DNA of 64,000 bases. It comes from Craterostigma plantagineum (lineage: Eukaryota; Streptophyta; Magnoliopsida; Lamiales; Linderniaceae). The position numbers were made by a program, and so were the translations under genes. Positions 21,167-33,560 of the stretch are shown in pieces (the first letter of the stretch is position 1; each line of letters opens with the position of its first letter). The notes beneath the pieces are model-generated. The model worked only from the letters and a program-made list of their open reading frames with translations. It did no database searches and was not told where the DNA came from. The stretch covers positions 1 to 64,000 of the forward strand of contig JAPQWV010000302.1 in the NCBI GenBank assembly GCA_027422505.1, given 5' to 3'.

Positions 21167-24100
21167 TGTAGCGACCCTAGCCATCGCCACCATTTCTAAC
21201 GTCATTCTAAGTGTCTAACGACGTATTTAAATGAAGGAACTGCGGAAATGCGTATGAAATTTTTCATCTTTCATTTACATGACGGAACTCTGTCCAATAC
21301 ATGCCAAAAGAATGCTTCCGCGTCAAAAGAAATTCTTAAAGTTCTAATTGCACACTAATCTTTGTATTTACTCGGGGCGGTTGCGATGGCACAGCAAAAG
21401 CTCCTATGCGCCCGGCCTCACAGGTCGTCATCCATTCACACACGTCCAGCCCCAAAAGCACTCGGAAGCTTCAAAAGATCGGCCTTGCCAGCTAGGCGAT
21501 CACGTACAGTGGTCGTATGCACCTACAACACATAACATAAAGAAATGAGCCACCGAGGCTCAGTAAGTAGAAATTATGCATGTACGCACGTGTCCCTTCC
21601 CTGCAAAGGCAATCACGCCAATGCATAAACTATTAGGCAAAGGCGATTTGCCCCGACGCTCGTCATACACGTACTAACATCACTCAGGGCCCTTGGCTAA
21701 TCTCACTATGCACCACATAAGAGCTCACGTCCACTAGGGACAAATATGACAGCGGTCCACACCGGATGGCCATACCTAGGAAGCACATCGTTCCCCTAGG
21801 TTGCCATATGTACCCGGTCGTCCCCGACTGTGCGGTCGCTCACGCTGGTAGCCCACGCGGAGGTTGCCTACACAGGGTTCCACCCTGCGTTGCTTATACC
21901 CTCAGGTCGCACCCTCCAGGTCGCTCCCTACCGCCACGGGCATTGCCCAATCATATCATAAACATACATATACACGGCCCTTTCGCCAACGGGCATTGCC
22001 CTAATATATTTCATTATATACAAAATAATAATATATGTATACGGCCCTTTCGCCAACGGTCTTCGCCATACTATATTTCATTGCATATACAATAATAGTA
22101 ATATATGTATATGGCCCTTTCGCCAACGGGACTCCGCCCTAATATACTTCATATACAAATACATATTTACATAATATTACGACGACGCTAAACGCCGCCC
22201 TGGTGGCATAGTGGACAGCCCTTGACTCAACTGCGAGTCGACAACACATGCCCATATCGGCAATGTATCAGTCGCTTTCAAGCGATACCTTATATACACA
22301 TACCCGACCCATATAACCCTCCCACATATGATCGCGTATGCACGTGAGTATGAAAATGCAATAAATGCCAGACGCACTTACCAAGAGACAGCATATCAAT
22401 TAATTCACATAAATCATGTAATCGTCGAGGCACATAGTCACGTAATATCAAGCATACACAACTCAGGTAAGCATCGAAGAACCTAGTTATACAATTTAAG
22501 CACGTACAGACAAGTTATGTGTTGTAGTTGAATTTCTACTTACCTGTCGTCCGTCGATTTATTGCTACCTGATCCGATGTAACTCCTAGGTATCGACCTT
22601 AGCATAAGAATAATTAAGTTAGTACCTTATTTAAATTATTTAACTAGCTAAAGTCTCGAATTTCCTAAGTGTCGATATTTACCTATTTTTTTCTTTATTG
22701 CCCTTAAAGAATAATTAATTAGAAAGAGTTCATAAATTATGAACCCGTGAAATCCCAAGACTCGTGAACTTATTAATTTGTGAATTGACTCTTGGATTTA
22801 GTAAACACCAAACTAGAGTCACGAACTTATATAGTTCGCTAAACTATAATTCGTGAAATACCTAATAAAATCAAGTTTCGCGAATTATGTCTCATCTTAT
22901 AGTTCGATTTGCGGATTGCTACTCGGCTCTAATTTCGCGGGCTCTCACTCCATCCGCAGAATATAGGTTGTACCTGGTTCGCGAATCGTATCATAGTTCG
23001 CAAATTTCTTGGATTCGCAAGCCTATTCTAATTCGCAAAAGACTCTATCTAGTTATAAGTTTCGCGAACTCTTTCTCTATCCTCTCTTAATTCGCGGGAT
23101 CATTTCTAGGATTTGGAGTTCACCAAATTGGTTTGATTCGCAAATTCATCGAGTTCGCAAAAGTCTCCCTCGCCGAATTCGCAAAGTCTCCCTCGCCGAA
23201 TTCGCAAAACACGGCCCGCAAACTTCGATGGGTTCGGGAAACTCGTTTGAGCTCGCAAATTGTTGGTTCACGAAGTTGGACCCACGGAAATGCTTGGATT
23301 CGCCAAATTTCGGTTCGCAAAAAGGGCTTGAGTTCGCAAAACTTCAGTCTTCAATTCGCGAGTTGTTGCATGGGGTCCGCGATCCTCAAGGAGCTCGCAA
23401 AACGCCGAGCTCGCGAACTATGCTGGGCCCGCAAACATCGATTCGCCAAGTTGCTCGGTCCGCGAAATGGGTGAGTTCGCGAAGCGTTGAGTTCGCCAAT
23501 TAGCTCCGTGATTTCGCAATCCTGGTCGGATTCGCCACCTTGGATTCGCAGATTTTCTCCAATTCGCAAAACTCATCGTATAGCTTAGGGTTCGCGAATT
23601 GCTCGACCCGTGAACCTTGGTTTCGCGAACTCATGCGAGTGAGTTTGTTCGAGTTCGCAACCCTCGTGCCGCCTATGTTCGCGATCCCGAGTTCGCGTAG
23701 TCTATATTTCACGAACTCAACCTTACCAAAACACTCTCTAATTCGCGAAGCACTAACCTTAAAGATCAAAAAGGTTGCTTTTCCAAGAACACCTTAACTA
23801 TAGAATAAGCTCAAAACCCTAAGAATATGATTATTATCTTCGAGAATTACTAAGCCCTCCATCGAAAGGGTTTCTTTTTAAGAATTTAATTCTACTTTGA
23901 AACTTACAAAACTAGGACACGTACCCACCTAAACAGAGAGTCCTTTTCAAGTTTAATAATACTTAAAATACCTACTAAAACATGCTTTAATTATGATAAT
24001 AGTTTCTACCTTTCCAAGCTAGGCGAGTCCTTCGTTGGTTGGAACTCTTTATTTCTCCTTTGAGAATTTGTCGAATGTTTCTGATGGTGTGAAGGTTTTT

Positions 24101-24215
24101 TTCTTAAAGTTTCGATGGTTTTTTTTTTCTTACCAAATTGGTTTTGAGAGTTTAATGGGTTTTAGGTAGATATTTTAACAAAAGGTATGGTGATGGGACT
24201 TGTTCCAACGTGAAC
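21167..24215 (-). repeat. 5' LTR of TR-GAG-like element, truncated
   Basis: Near-identical to 16,083-19,130 through ...tgttccaacgtgaact. It then stops at 24,215, so about 350 bases of the LTR are missing. The next base starts a different LTR-like end (TGTAATACCCC). It contains the TTCGC array at 22,790-23,750. Confidence 0.9.
22790..23750. repeat. TTCGC/GCGAA motif array in 5' LTR
   Basis: Same arrangement as 17,700-18,660, with several motifs gained or lost between the two LTRs by single-base changes. Confidence 0.88.
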
Positions 24216-24760
24216 TGTAATACCCCGAATTTTATGAACGTGTTAATCTATGAAATTAGGTGCAAATTATATGACTTACGTGACTGCATGAGACATGTTT
24301 TGTGACTTTTATTTGCTTAAATGATTTTATGTTATATGGTAACATGACATGAATAAATTAGAAAAGTAGACTTTGAATTTAGGATAGTTATTTATTTTAG
24401 GGTTTCTAGTACATGGCATGCTAATCTAGGAAATTTAATTTAGTATAATTAAGCATTAATACCACATTTTAAGAAACACGAATTAATAAGAATAAATCTC
24501 AAAAAGGGTAGATAGAGATTTTGATGCATTAGGGTTTCAGAACTAGGAATCTCGGGATCTTTGGATCTCGAAATCCTTAAAAATTGAAATACTAAATATC
24601 AAAATAAGTTAATGTCGAAGTGATCTCGAAACATTAGCATTAGTATACAACTCGATATCTTTAAAGTGTACACCTCGAAATCTTGAAACCAATATTATCA
24701 AACTCGGGATCAAAGAACAGTAGAGGATGTCGAAGGGAGTGATAGGCTTTGATTACTTAG
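24216..24760 (+). repeat. Fragment of another gypsy LTR
   Basis: It starts TGTAATACCCCG, like the Tekay LTR start at 5387 (TGTAATACCCGG), and shares loose words after it (tgcatattat..., gactgcat). It carries its own repeated word around tctcgaaat (24,540-24,690). No primer site or polypurine tract belongs to it. The right boundary with the reversed copia leader is approximate. Confidence 0.5.
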
Positions 24761-25567
24761 CCAATAAGGAAATTAATTTAACTAATACGATTTTAACACA
24801 GATTCAAGCAAATACTAGAAATTAATCGATGAAACTACAGGTATATGCTCGGAATCAGCTACTGAGTATTCACAAACATAAGCTTAAACATGTTTTGAAG
24901 CAAATAGTGTTCAATTTGACGATAATCAAAACACGATCATACTATTTTCGCACGAACAGTAATCTCACAGAATAAAAAATTCTACTCAGACCATGATTCT
25001 GATTGCTACCGATCTAATCCTGATTGATTAATACTATTTATTTGAGCACATAAACATCAAAATCAGATCAAATAAGCACAGAATTAAGACCGTTTGATCG
25101 AAATTCAACTTCGCGCCAAAACTGTTTTTCGTTGGAACAGTTACAGAATAAAATTTCGATCAAATTCTAACAATTTTCATTTCAAAATAAAACGAATTTG
25201 CTCTGATACCAATTGTTAGGACCCCAACTATCCAACACAGATCGAATCACAAAGAATCGGATAGTAAATCTGAGAATTTCGAGCACTTATGCTTGAGATT
25301 TACCTAAATTGAGCTTTGAGAGAGAAACGACGTTGAAGAACACAAAGGCGCTAAAATTTTCTCTCTAATTTTTCAATTCTAATTTCTCGATCTCGAAATC
25401 AAACAAAGCGCACTCCTAATTTTCTTAGGAGTTCACTTATACATACCACCTATTGTGGTATATTTACACAAGTAGTCCATGATATGACTAATTACAATTC
25501 AGTTCAAGACTACTAATTTGTATAGCAAGACACGATAACTATATTAATTAAATACAATAAAATAGTT
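24761..25567 (-). repeat. Copia 5' LTR, primer site and leader fragment on -
   Basis: On - this is LTR 25,567-25,214 (missing about five bases of its start), primer site TGGTATCAGAGC at 25,211-25,200, then about 440 bases of leader that match 14,306-14,690. The gag gene is missing. The TATA-type palindrome is at 25,443-25,461. Orientation is opposite to the copia material that follows at 25,568. Confidence 0.85.
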
Positions 25568-27762
25568 CCGCACATTCTGAATGCATGTTTAACTTGCATT
25601 GGCATTGAATGGATTAAAATGCGAATATTTGTCTTTGCTCACACCCTCGCGCAAATTTTTGTTACATGATTAGGGGAACATGTAGTCTTAAGTGGTTAAT
25701 TGCGTGTTATATGATTGTTACATGTATTGATTTGCATAATTACGTGTTAAATCAATACATGTGCACTATTTGAGGGGGAGCATCTACAATGACTTTATGT
25801 TTTGAGCTCCAAATATTTTTGATGTTCTTCCTTTAAGTATTGCTGAAATTTTTCATTTAGATTCGCTTTGGACAACGCTTAAATAAGGAGGACTTCACAA
25901 ATCTTCATGACTATGGACTCAAGACATCCATAAAACAATTCAGGGAGAGCCTTATTAGAAAAATTACTTCCCTATTAACTCTCATATTCTCGACATTTTT
26001 CTCTAAGTATTGCAGATTTTCAAAAAATCGATTTTGGAGCCAGATGTCAATTCTCCGAAAATACAGGGAGTTAAATTGCATTTTCGTTTACACATAGGGG
26101 GAGTAATTATGTGGCCTATTCTTAAAATTTAGGATCAATCTGAAACACTAAGGAAAACTTACTATCGAGAAATTCGGGCGAATTTGTAATCTTCAATCGC
26201 AGTTTCTCGAGCGAAAATTGATTTGGGACCAAATTGCAATTTTCGCCTTCATATTGATGAGCGAAAATTAAATAGGAACCAAAAGATTTTCGATCGGAAT
26301 TGTCGGGCGAAAATTCAACAGTAACCAAATCAAATTTCTCGATCGAAAGTTTCTCGAGAACAGTAATGGACTTAATCCTCTAAGTGGCGAAAACGTCTCA
26401 TCAGCTCATATTAAACGAAATCATTAGGTTGCAGTCGAGAACCCCTAACTACACGCAAACCATCGATCGCAAAAATCACAGTCAAATTTCTCAAGCGAAA
26501 AACTTCACCTAAAAGACAAACGTCAAAATCTCCAAAAAAATTTCAATTTTTTAACCGATGTTCTAGAAGGTAGATTTGACTACTGTTAGGGTTTATCGTG
26601 CATTTAAAGTGGATTTGCATCTGTATTTTGAATATTTCGCATGATTCTGTGTAAATTTCTCGACTATTCATACTCTGTGAACTCAAAATCCTCATTAGCA
26701 GTTTAATAGGCCTGTTTCTAAGTAAAATATGGGTTATGAACTGCATAATAGGCAAGTTTCGATGATTCTGTATCATTTTCGGTGATTATAACTTCGATTT
26801 TATGCGTTAATAGCATCCGATTGACAGATATGACTAAACTGGAGTTTAAAAGTTTAAATACATCTTCTCGCTCGCAAACAGTGAAAATTGAATTCCAATT
26901 TGATTAAGTCACTGTTTGCATCGTAAAAGATTTTCGATCGCAAATTATTTTGAGTTAGTCACTAATATAAATAACGTTGATCGAAATTTATTTGCAATCG
27001 AGAAACTCAATTTGATTTTATGCGAGCGAAATATTACTGAGAGGAATAGATAAAATAAATTCTATATCTTTAAAAACCTTTCGAGCGCAAAACTTACTGT
27101 CGAAAATTTCGACTTCAATTTTGTTCTCGGTCATTTTAAGCAGCAAAATTTCTTTTGAAAATAAAATTTCTCGATCGTAAAAACATGCCGTGAAACCTTG
27201 ATCGATTGAAAAATTTCTCAATGGTTGACTTAGTTTATCGTTGACAACTTTCTCGATCGTAAAATTTCACAGCAAAATCTTTTAAAAATCGAAATACTTT
27301 CTCGCTCGTTAATTTTCATAGAGAAAAATTTTATTCACGCGAACGAAAAATTTTCCAATTGTAAATTTACTCGGAAACCTAATTTCTCGATCGTAAAACT
27401 ACACGAAAATTTTTCTCGATCGTAAAATTTCTCGGCTACAGTATCGTATCTTATGGTCAAAACAAACTTAGAAAAATTTTGAAGTCTTTTTCACTGTAGC
27501 TTTAAATAGCGAATAAAATTTTCGATTCCAAAATAAAACGGCACTTGAGAAATGAAAATTGAAATTTCAATTTTATGAGCGAAAAATCTAACGGAGTGAA
27601 CAGTGCATTTATACACTTAGACAAATTTTCGACTAAAATCTCATATGACTATTATGCATAGGTCGAAATATCATTTTTTTTGTGTGTCACTCTCGTATAT
27701 ATATGTGCCAATCCATACATTCTTCAAATTAATTTCGAGTCAATTTTTGAATTAATGATTTA
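25568..27762 (+). repeat. Copia spacer between pol and ORF-X (first copy)
   Basis: It matches 35,760-36,085 plus 39,379-41,175 (that is, the same spacer interrupted by a solo LTR). Purine runs tgagggggagc (25,770) and tagggggagta (26,095) recur in both copies. The second half (26,150-27,560) is dense in tctcgatcg/cgatcgaaa words. No supported coding region. Confidence 0.65.
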
Positions 27763-28848
27763 CATTTCTTATGTGGATCAATACCCTACATATAACCACA
27801 TCTACGAGAAGGCCTTATACCTCAACGTCCACGACAGGAACTTCCAGTTAGACCTTACCACTTTCCGGTGTCCAGATGACATTATCGTGTCCATTCTGCA
27901 AGGTCATCCACTATGGCATGCACTTAATAGGGACGGCATCAGTGCCGATGGTCTACCTCCAACAGTTTTGGGGGATGATCAAGAGCCTCAACTTGGACGG
28001 GGCATACCACTTTACCACGGTTGTAGGGACAAGGCATATCTGCATGGGCAAGAACGAATTTAGAATTCTGCTCGACCTCCCTCACAGCCAAAACTACGAC
28101 CCCCTCACATCAGATGCAGAACTAGTGCATGATTTCCTCCAGATGATGTACCGTCCACCGCTCACCAAGCTAGCTCAGATGCAGAGCAACGGGATTACCC
28201 ATCCATGGAAGACACTATTCGGGATTATAAATAAGTTTCTATCCACGAAGCACGCAGGCTTCGACAAAGGCAACGGCCACATCCTCCGGATATTTCACGG
28301 AGTCGTGTTCTCGCGGAATTACGATTTCGCTCAACTGATCTGGAACGATCTAGCAGAGCAGATCAGACAAAAAGAGAACAAAGGGTCCAAGAATGTGCAT
28401 GCGAGATGGTTCTCCGTCATCATCCGCCAACATATGGTGATGCACGAGCAGAACATTCCTCGCCTGCCTCTGGGAGGAAAATATCAGCCACCAAGACTCA
28501 AGTTCTTCCACAACCCAAGGCTGATAGACCTAGCTCAGCCTTCAATGCCCATTCCGCTCAACTTCTTCGTCTCGCTGACCCCAGAGGAGACGTATACCGC
28601 ACTTACTGCCGGGAGAATCACCTCACCGAGGAGATGATTCGAGGGCCCCCGACAGATTTTGGAGTTAGCCCTCCCCAATCACAACAACACCAAAGCCCTG
28701 AGGACACGAAGATTGATGACGTCGCTCAGGAGCTTGAACAGGAGGCCCCTCTGGTCGAAGTGCAAATGCTCGACGTGGATGATACACTAATCGACGTTGT
28801 GGCTACGGAGATGGCGCTCGAGGCTCCTGAACACGAACTTCAAGTGTA
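27763..28848 (+). pseudogene. ORF-X copy 2, N-terminal third (unknown function)
   Basis: The best-preserved N-terminal domain of ORF-X. It reads YPTYNHIYEKALYLNVHD, LTTFRCPDDIIVSILQGHPL, then after one frameshift near 27,920 SVPMVYLQQFW, GTRHICMGKNEF, the FHGVVFSRNYDFAQLIWNDL region and LPLGGKYQPPRLKFFHNP. Another frameshift leads into an acidic stretch with IDDVAQELEQEA. The ORF is cut at 28,848, where Gag-tail sequence begins. The C-terminal two thirds are absent. About 210 residues upstream of the acidic part are collinear with copies 1 and 3, which shows a conserved domain. Confidence 0.75.
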
Positions 28849-29720
28849 AGAATTTCATTAGGAAAAGAACGAGAGAATTTTGAAGCGGAAAAGAAATCGT
28901 TCCTAATTGAGATGAAAAATCTCAAAGCGTCCTCCGTCTTAAAAGCCATTTCTCACGCATCTCCCTCACAAGATTACATCATTATGGAAAGCGTGAAGAT
29001 AGAAAAAGCTTCTTCCAAAGATCAAACACCTAAAAATAACATTTTGAAAAATATTATCTCTAACCATGTTTCTACTACGTCTATAGGGAGCGTAGTAAAA
29101 GAGCTAGAGAAACCGAAGGCGAGGGTGTCTAGAAATAAAGAAAAAGTCTCTAGATGTCAAAGTTTCAAATTTATCTCCTCCTTCAGTAAAACGAAAAGAC
29201 ACTTAGAAATAAAAGAGCCATTTCTTCACTAAAAATTATTGTGTCTTCATGCTCTCTAAAGCCGACCATCTTCAGATGCACTAACCTCGAAATAGGCTCA
29301 TCATCAACACTAACAAATAATCATTCTAGGATGACCCGTAGGAAACAAGATCCAGCCATTAAGAAAGCTTATGGTGCCATTCATTCATGTTCTCATCTAA
29401 GGTATCCTGTGAAGATCAATCCCCCAGCACCTTAGGAGACTCTCAAATGAAAAGATCTTTTTTCGTGCTCAAGCCTACTCATGCATTTGCCCGTGCTGAA
29501 ATTCAACTTCCTTGCCAGGTTCAACCTAAATGGGTTCCTAAATCTACGCCTAGGAAGACAAAAGCCAAAAAGGCCAAGTCTCCTACAAAGGCAAAACCCA
29601 AATCAACTTCTTCGAAGATGGCTTGGGTAGCTAAAGCTTCTGTTAGTGATAATTAGGAACCATAGCTGAACCAAAGCCTAAATCCGCTAATCTGAGAGGA
29701 CCCATTTAGAAGTGGGTACC
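28849..29720 (+). pseudogene. gag: Copia Gag tail and Gag-Pol linker, decayed
   Basis: Lysine-rich, coiled-coil-like reading (KERENFEAEKK, then SSKDQTPKNN and KELEKPKARVSRNKEKVSR) followed after stops by a basic Lys/Pro/Ser-rich part (KAKKAKSPTKAKPKST, about 29,570). This is the usual lead-in to protease in SIRE-type Gag-Pol, and KWVPKAL at about 29,715 is shared with the minus-strand fragment at 13.9 kb. The junction with ORF-X at 28,848 is abrupt. Confidence 0.55.
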
Positions 29721-31499
29721 TAAAGCTCTTTAAATTGTTTTTGCAGATCCATCATGTGCGGTACCTTGACTCAGGTTGCTCCACACACATGACGGAAAAT
29801 CAAGAGCTGCTGAGCAACTACCAAGACCACTTAAATGGAAACGTCATATTCGGCAACAACGACTCAGCTCCAATTCTAGGACTTGGAGATATTATTTTGG
29901 AGAATCTGATCATCAAGGATGTCTCTTACTTCGAAGGCCTCCGCCATAACTTGTTCACCATAGGCCAGTTCTGCGATAAAGGATTCCAGGTGGTCTTCCT
30001 TGCTGATCGGTATAGAATTTTTTACTGTCAGGACAAAGAACTCTTCAAGGAATTCGGATCACATCTATACACGATCAACCTGACATCCGTACGGCCTTTG
30101 ACAGCTGTTTGCATCATCTCTTGGACTACGATTCAGAGGAATAGCCTATGGCATCAACGCATGTCTCATCTGAACATTAAAGCTCTTCAACGACTCTCAC
30201 AGAAAAAGTTGGTGCACGGTCTACGAACTATAATACTGCAGAAAGAGCATCAGTGGTCGGCGTGCCAACTTGGAAGAATGAAGCGAGCTTCTCAGCACGT
30301 CAAGCCAGTTGCCTCTACTTCACGTCCTCTGGAATTACTTCACATGGACCTTTGGACCAATGCAAACGAGTATCAACGGACGTAAGTATGTACTGGTCAT
30401 TGTTGATGATTTTTTCGCTACGGATGGACGAAGTTCCTCCGAAACAAGGATGAGACAGGGGACTTGATTGCAAATTTTGTGAACACAACTCAGAATCTAC
30501 TGCAGCAGACTATCCAAGTCATTCGCACTGACAACGGAACTGGGTTAATGAATAAATTTCTCAGTGACTTTTACCAGAAACATGGGATTAATCAGCAAAT
30601 TTCAGCCGCAAATACGCCTCAACAGAATGGGGTAGTCCAAAGGAAGAACGGAACACTAGTGGAAGCCGCGCGTACGATGCTGATTCATTCCGGCGTCCTA
30701 CATTTCCTTTGGGCTGAAGCAGCAAATACCGCCTCTTCACTCAGAACAGGAAGGTCGTTCACAAGCGCTTCGATAAGACTCCGTACGAGGTCATTAACAA
30801 ACGAGTACCCAACATTTCCTTCTTCAAGGTCTTCGGGTGCAAGTGCTTTGTGGCGAAAGACAGAGAACAACGTGCTAAGTTCGACCCTAAAGCGTTCGAA
30901 GCCACTTTCGTCGGGTATTCTTCAACCTCTAAGACGTACAGAGTATATATCAAGTCCAACCGCACAATTAAGGAAAGCTACAATGTCACTTTCCAAGAAG
31001 TGGTAGAGATGGCTTCTGGGCACATCAGTCTAGGACCCATTCCTAACCATATGACTTCCGAATACGACAGTTCAGAACCCGTGCTTACTGGTGTGTTGGC
31101 ACAAGACCAACATAAAATGGCAACAACACAGCCTTCATCGTCAGAAGAAGCGTTACAATTAGCTCTAGAAGATTTGTACTCGCTCTTCGAGCATCTATAT
31201 CGGCCGAACAACACAATTAATACACCTACGGTGAAACCCCTACAAGACGAATCCGATATACCAAGTGTTTCAATTGTCCCCACCTCACCCGATTCAGACG
31301 TACCACAGAGTGCTACATGGATGCTGAGATAACATCATCTGAGTCGCTCATCAAGTGCAAACATGGAATTACCTCAGCCAGATGAACAACTTGAGATCTC
31401 TGGAGATCTTGCTCCACAAATGGCTAATGCTTCAGGCTCGGCCTTGCCTCATGAGCGCAAATGGACTCGAGCACATTCAGTCGATCAAATCATCGGTAA
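29721..31499 (+). pseudogene. pol: Copia pol: protease, pre-integrase, integrase
   Basis: Protease active-site region LDSGCSTHMT (about 29,767) is intact. The pre-integrase zinc region has LWHQRMSHLNIKALQRL and QWSACQLGR, with one Cys changed to Trp. Integrase starts at about 30,340 (LLHMDLW holds the first Asp), frameshifts near 30,385, and resumes at 30,464 with VIRTDNGT (second Asp). The third catalytic residue is lost: the motif PQQNGVVQRKN has Gln where Glu is standard. A further frameshift follows at 30,720. A pol linker continues to 31,499 (SVDQIIGN), where a hAT-like element interrupts it. Confidence 0.88.
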
Positions 31500-32122
31500 T
31501 AGGGGTGAGCAAAAATATTCGGAAATCAGATTCCAATCCGATATCCAATTTTCAAAATCCGAAAAACCGGATAACCGGTTTAAAAACCGAAACAGATATC
31601 CGATCCGCATTTCTTTTAAGTGAACCGGATAGGGCCAAGGGTAAACTTTGGATATCCGGTATCCGATTTTAATTTTTTGTAAATATAATTAAGTATAGCC
31701 CAACAAAAACAAAAAGGAAATGAGCCCAAGGCCCAAAATAACAAAAAGTTTAGTCCCTTTTCTGTAAACGTTTGTACTACACTAATTGGCCCCTGAATAA
31801 TCCACTCACCAAAAAAAGATTTAAAAAAAATCTCAACGAAAGTATTTTATTGATTATATAAAAAAAAATTCACCTAAATCGGATTCGGATACCGCTTTCG
31901 GATATCCGAAATGAAATATGTGTCCTTAAGTGCATCTGCTATATTCGTCGGCTCGTTTTGGCTTAAGAGGCAGCTAAAAGTCCGCTCCGATTTCTTGTCT
32001 GTACTCCACACGGAGGATTACCGATTAGGGGTGAGCAAATTCGGATATCCGGAATTTCAGATATCTGAATTCCGGATATCTGAATTTTCGGATACCTCAA
32101 GCTATAAACCGCATCCGCTCCG
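31492..32122. mobile_element. hAT-like element plus local inversion inside copia pol
   Basis: ATCGGTAA (31,492-31,499) precedes TAGGGGTGAGC at 31,500. The reverse complement TTACCGAT (32,018-32,025) precedes a second TAGGGGTGAGC at 32,026. Both segments share ttcggatatccgg words. Between them, about 31,912-32,017 reads on - as copia pol linker (IGNPPCGVQTRNRSG, then NEPTNIADALKD). The simplest reading is one hAT-like element with an 8-bp TSD, whose right end, right TSD and about 105 bases of adjoining pol have been inverted together. The breakpoints near 31,910 and 32,100-32,120 are approximate. Confidence 0.7.
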
Positions 32123-33560
32123 ATTGGGTAATAGCAATGCAAGATGAGATCAACCAATTCGAACGTCCACAAGTGTGGACATTAGTACCCCATCCGCATG
32201 CGAAAAAGGAACGATATGGGTATTCAAGAACAAGAAAAATGAAAGTGGAGAAGTGATAAGGAACAAAGCAAGATTAGTTGCTAAGGGCTACAACCAACAG
32301 GAAGGAATCGATTACGAAGAGACGTACGCTCCTGTTGCCCGAATCGAAGCCATCCGCCTATTCTTGGCCTACGCGGCTCGTAAGGACTTCAAAGTCTACC
32401 AAATGAACGTTAAAACCGCCTTCCTCAACGACGTGTTAAAAGAAGAAGTCTACGTCGCTTAACCTGAAGGCTTCGTTGATCAAGCACATCCTGATTACGT
32501 CTATCAATTGGATAAAGCTCTCTACAGACTAAAACAAGCACCTCGTGCTTGGTATGACGTCCTGAGAGAATTCTTCGTGAAGTCTGGATTTAATCGAGGA
32601 ACTATCGATACGACTCTCTACATTAAATGACAAGACAAAGATCTGATGGTCGACCAAGTATACGTCGACCACGTCATCTTCGGATCTACCAATCCTCGGC
32701 TACGCCAGAAATTTGGAGACTCATGAAGACCAAGTTTTAAATGAGCCACATGGGAGAAATGCAGTTTTTCTTAGGACATCAGGTGAGGCAGATGGAATTT
32801 TCATAAGTTAGACCAAGTATATCAGAGACCTCTTGAATAAATTCCATCAAGACTCTCAGTACTCCCATGGCAACAAGCTGCAAGTTGGATGCCGATCCCT
32901 CTGGAAAAGCGGTCGACATCACCCTCTATCGCAGCATCATCGGGTCTCTTCTGTATCTCACCTCGAGTCGGCTGGACTTCATGTTTGCCAGTTGTCTCTG
33001 CGCCCGATTCCAAGCCAATCCCAAAGATCCCACATGCTAGCGGTCAAGCGGATCCTCTGCTACCTCAAGGGCACTTCAACCATTGTGGTATCCTAAAGGT
33101 ACGAACTTCAAACTTAATGACTACACTTATGCTGATTATGCAGATTGACGAATGGACAGAAACAGCACTTCCGGTGGCGCTCAATTTCTAGGCGAAAAGC
33201 TTGTCTGCTGGTCATCCAAGAAGTTGAACTGCGTCTCAACCTCGACGGCTGAGGCAGAATGCGTCGCGGCCGCCAGCTGTTTCTCACAAATGCTATGGAT
33301 GTGGACTCAGCTTCGCGTATGGGTATAATTTATATAATATACCCATATATAGTGATAGTCAAAGTGTGATTGCTATAACGTGTAATCCTGTTCACCACTC
33401 ACGCACAAATCACATAGACATAAGATATCACTTTATAAAAGATCACATAGAAAAAGGCATCATTGATATGTATTTCGTGAATACGGAGTATCATTTTCAC
33501 CAAGGCTTCGGATGAAAAACGATTCCAATTCCTTGTCGAAAAATTAGGCATGTTGAATCT
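32123..33560 (+). pseudogene. pol: Copia pol: RT and RNase H
   Basis: RT resumes at [13 protein letters not shown] and continues with [48 protein letters not shown]. The catalytic YVDD is YVDH (about 32,662), and in-frame stops occur at 32,461 and 32,627. From 32,700 there are several frameshifts. RNase H is readable from about 33,030 (SGQ...KRIL region, then STSGGAQFLGEKLVCWS and STAEAECVAAASC). Two lost catalytic residues in pol (here and in integrase) make it inactive apart from the stops. Confidence 0.88.

Larger units (their letters stand above)
16083..24215 (-). mobile_element. TR-GAG-like gypsy retrotransposon (Gag only, giant LTRs)
   Basis: Element on -: 5' LTR 21,167-24,215 (truncated), primer site, one gag gene, polypurine tract, 3' LTR 16,083-19,478. 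The internal region is only about 1.69 kb and has no RT, RNase H or integrase. The LTRs look only a few percent different by eye. The conserved 3' end (gatttcgggggcgaaatcc...polypurine) and the Gag show it derives from a Tekay chromovirus. Such elements (TR-GAG) are thought to move with enzymes supplied by autonomous relatives. The left flank is tcctt (16,078-16,082); the right end is lost, so the TSD cannot be confirmed. Confidence 0.85.
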
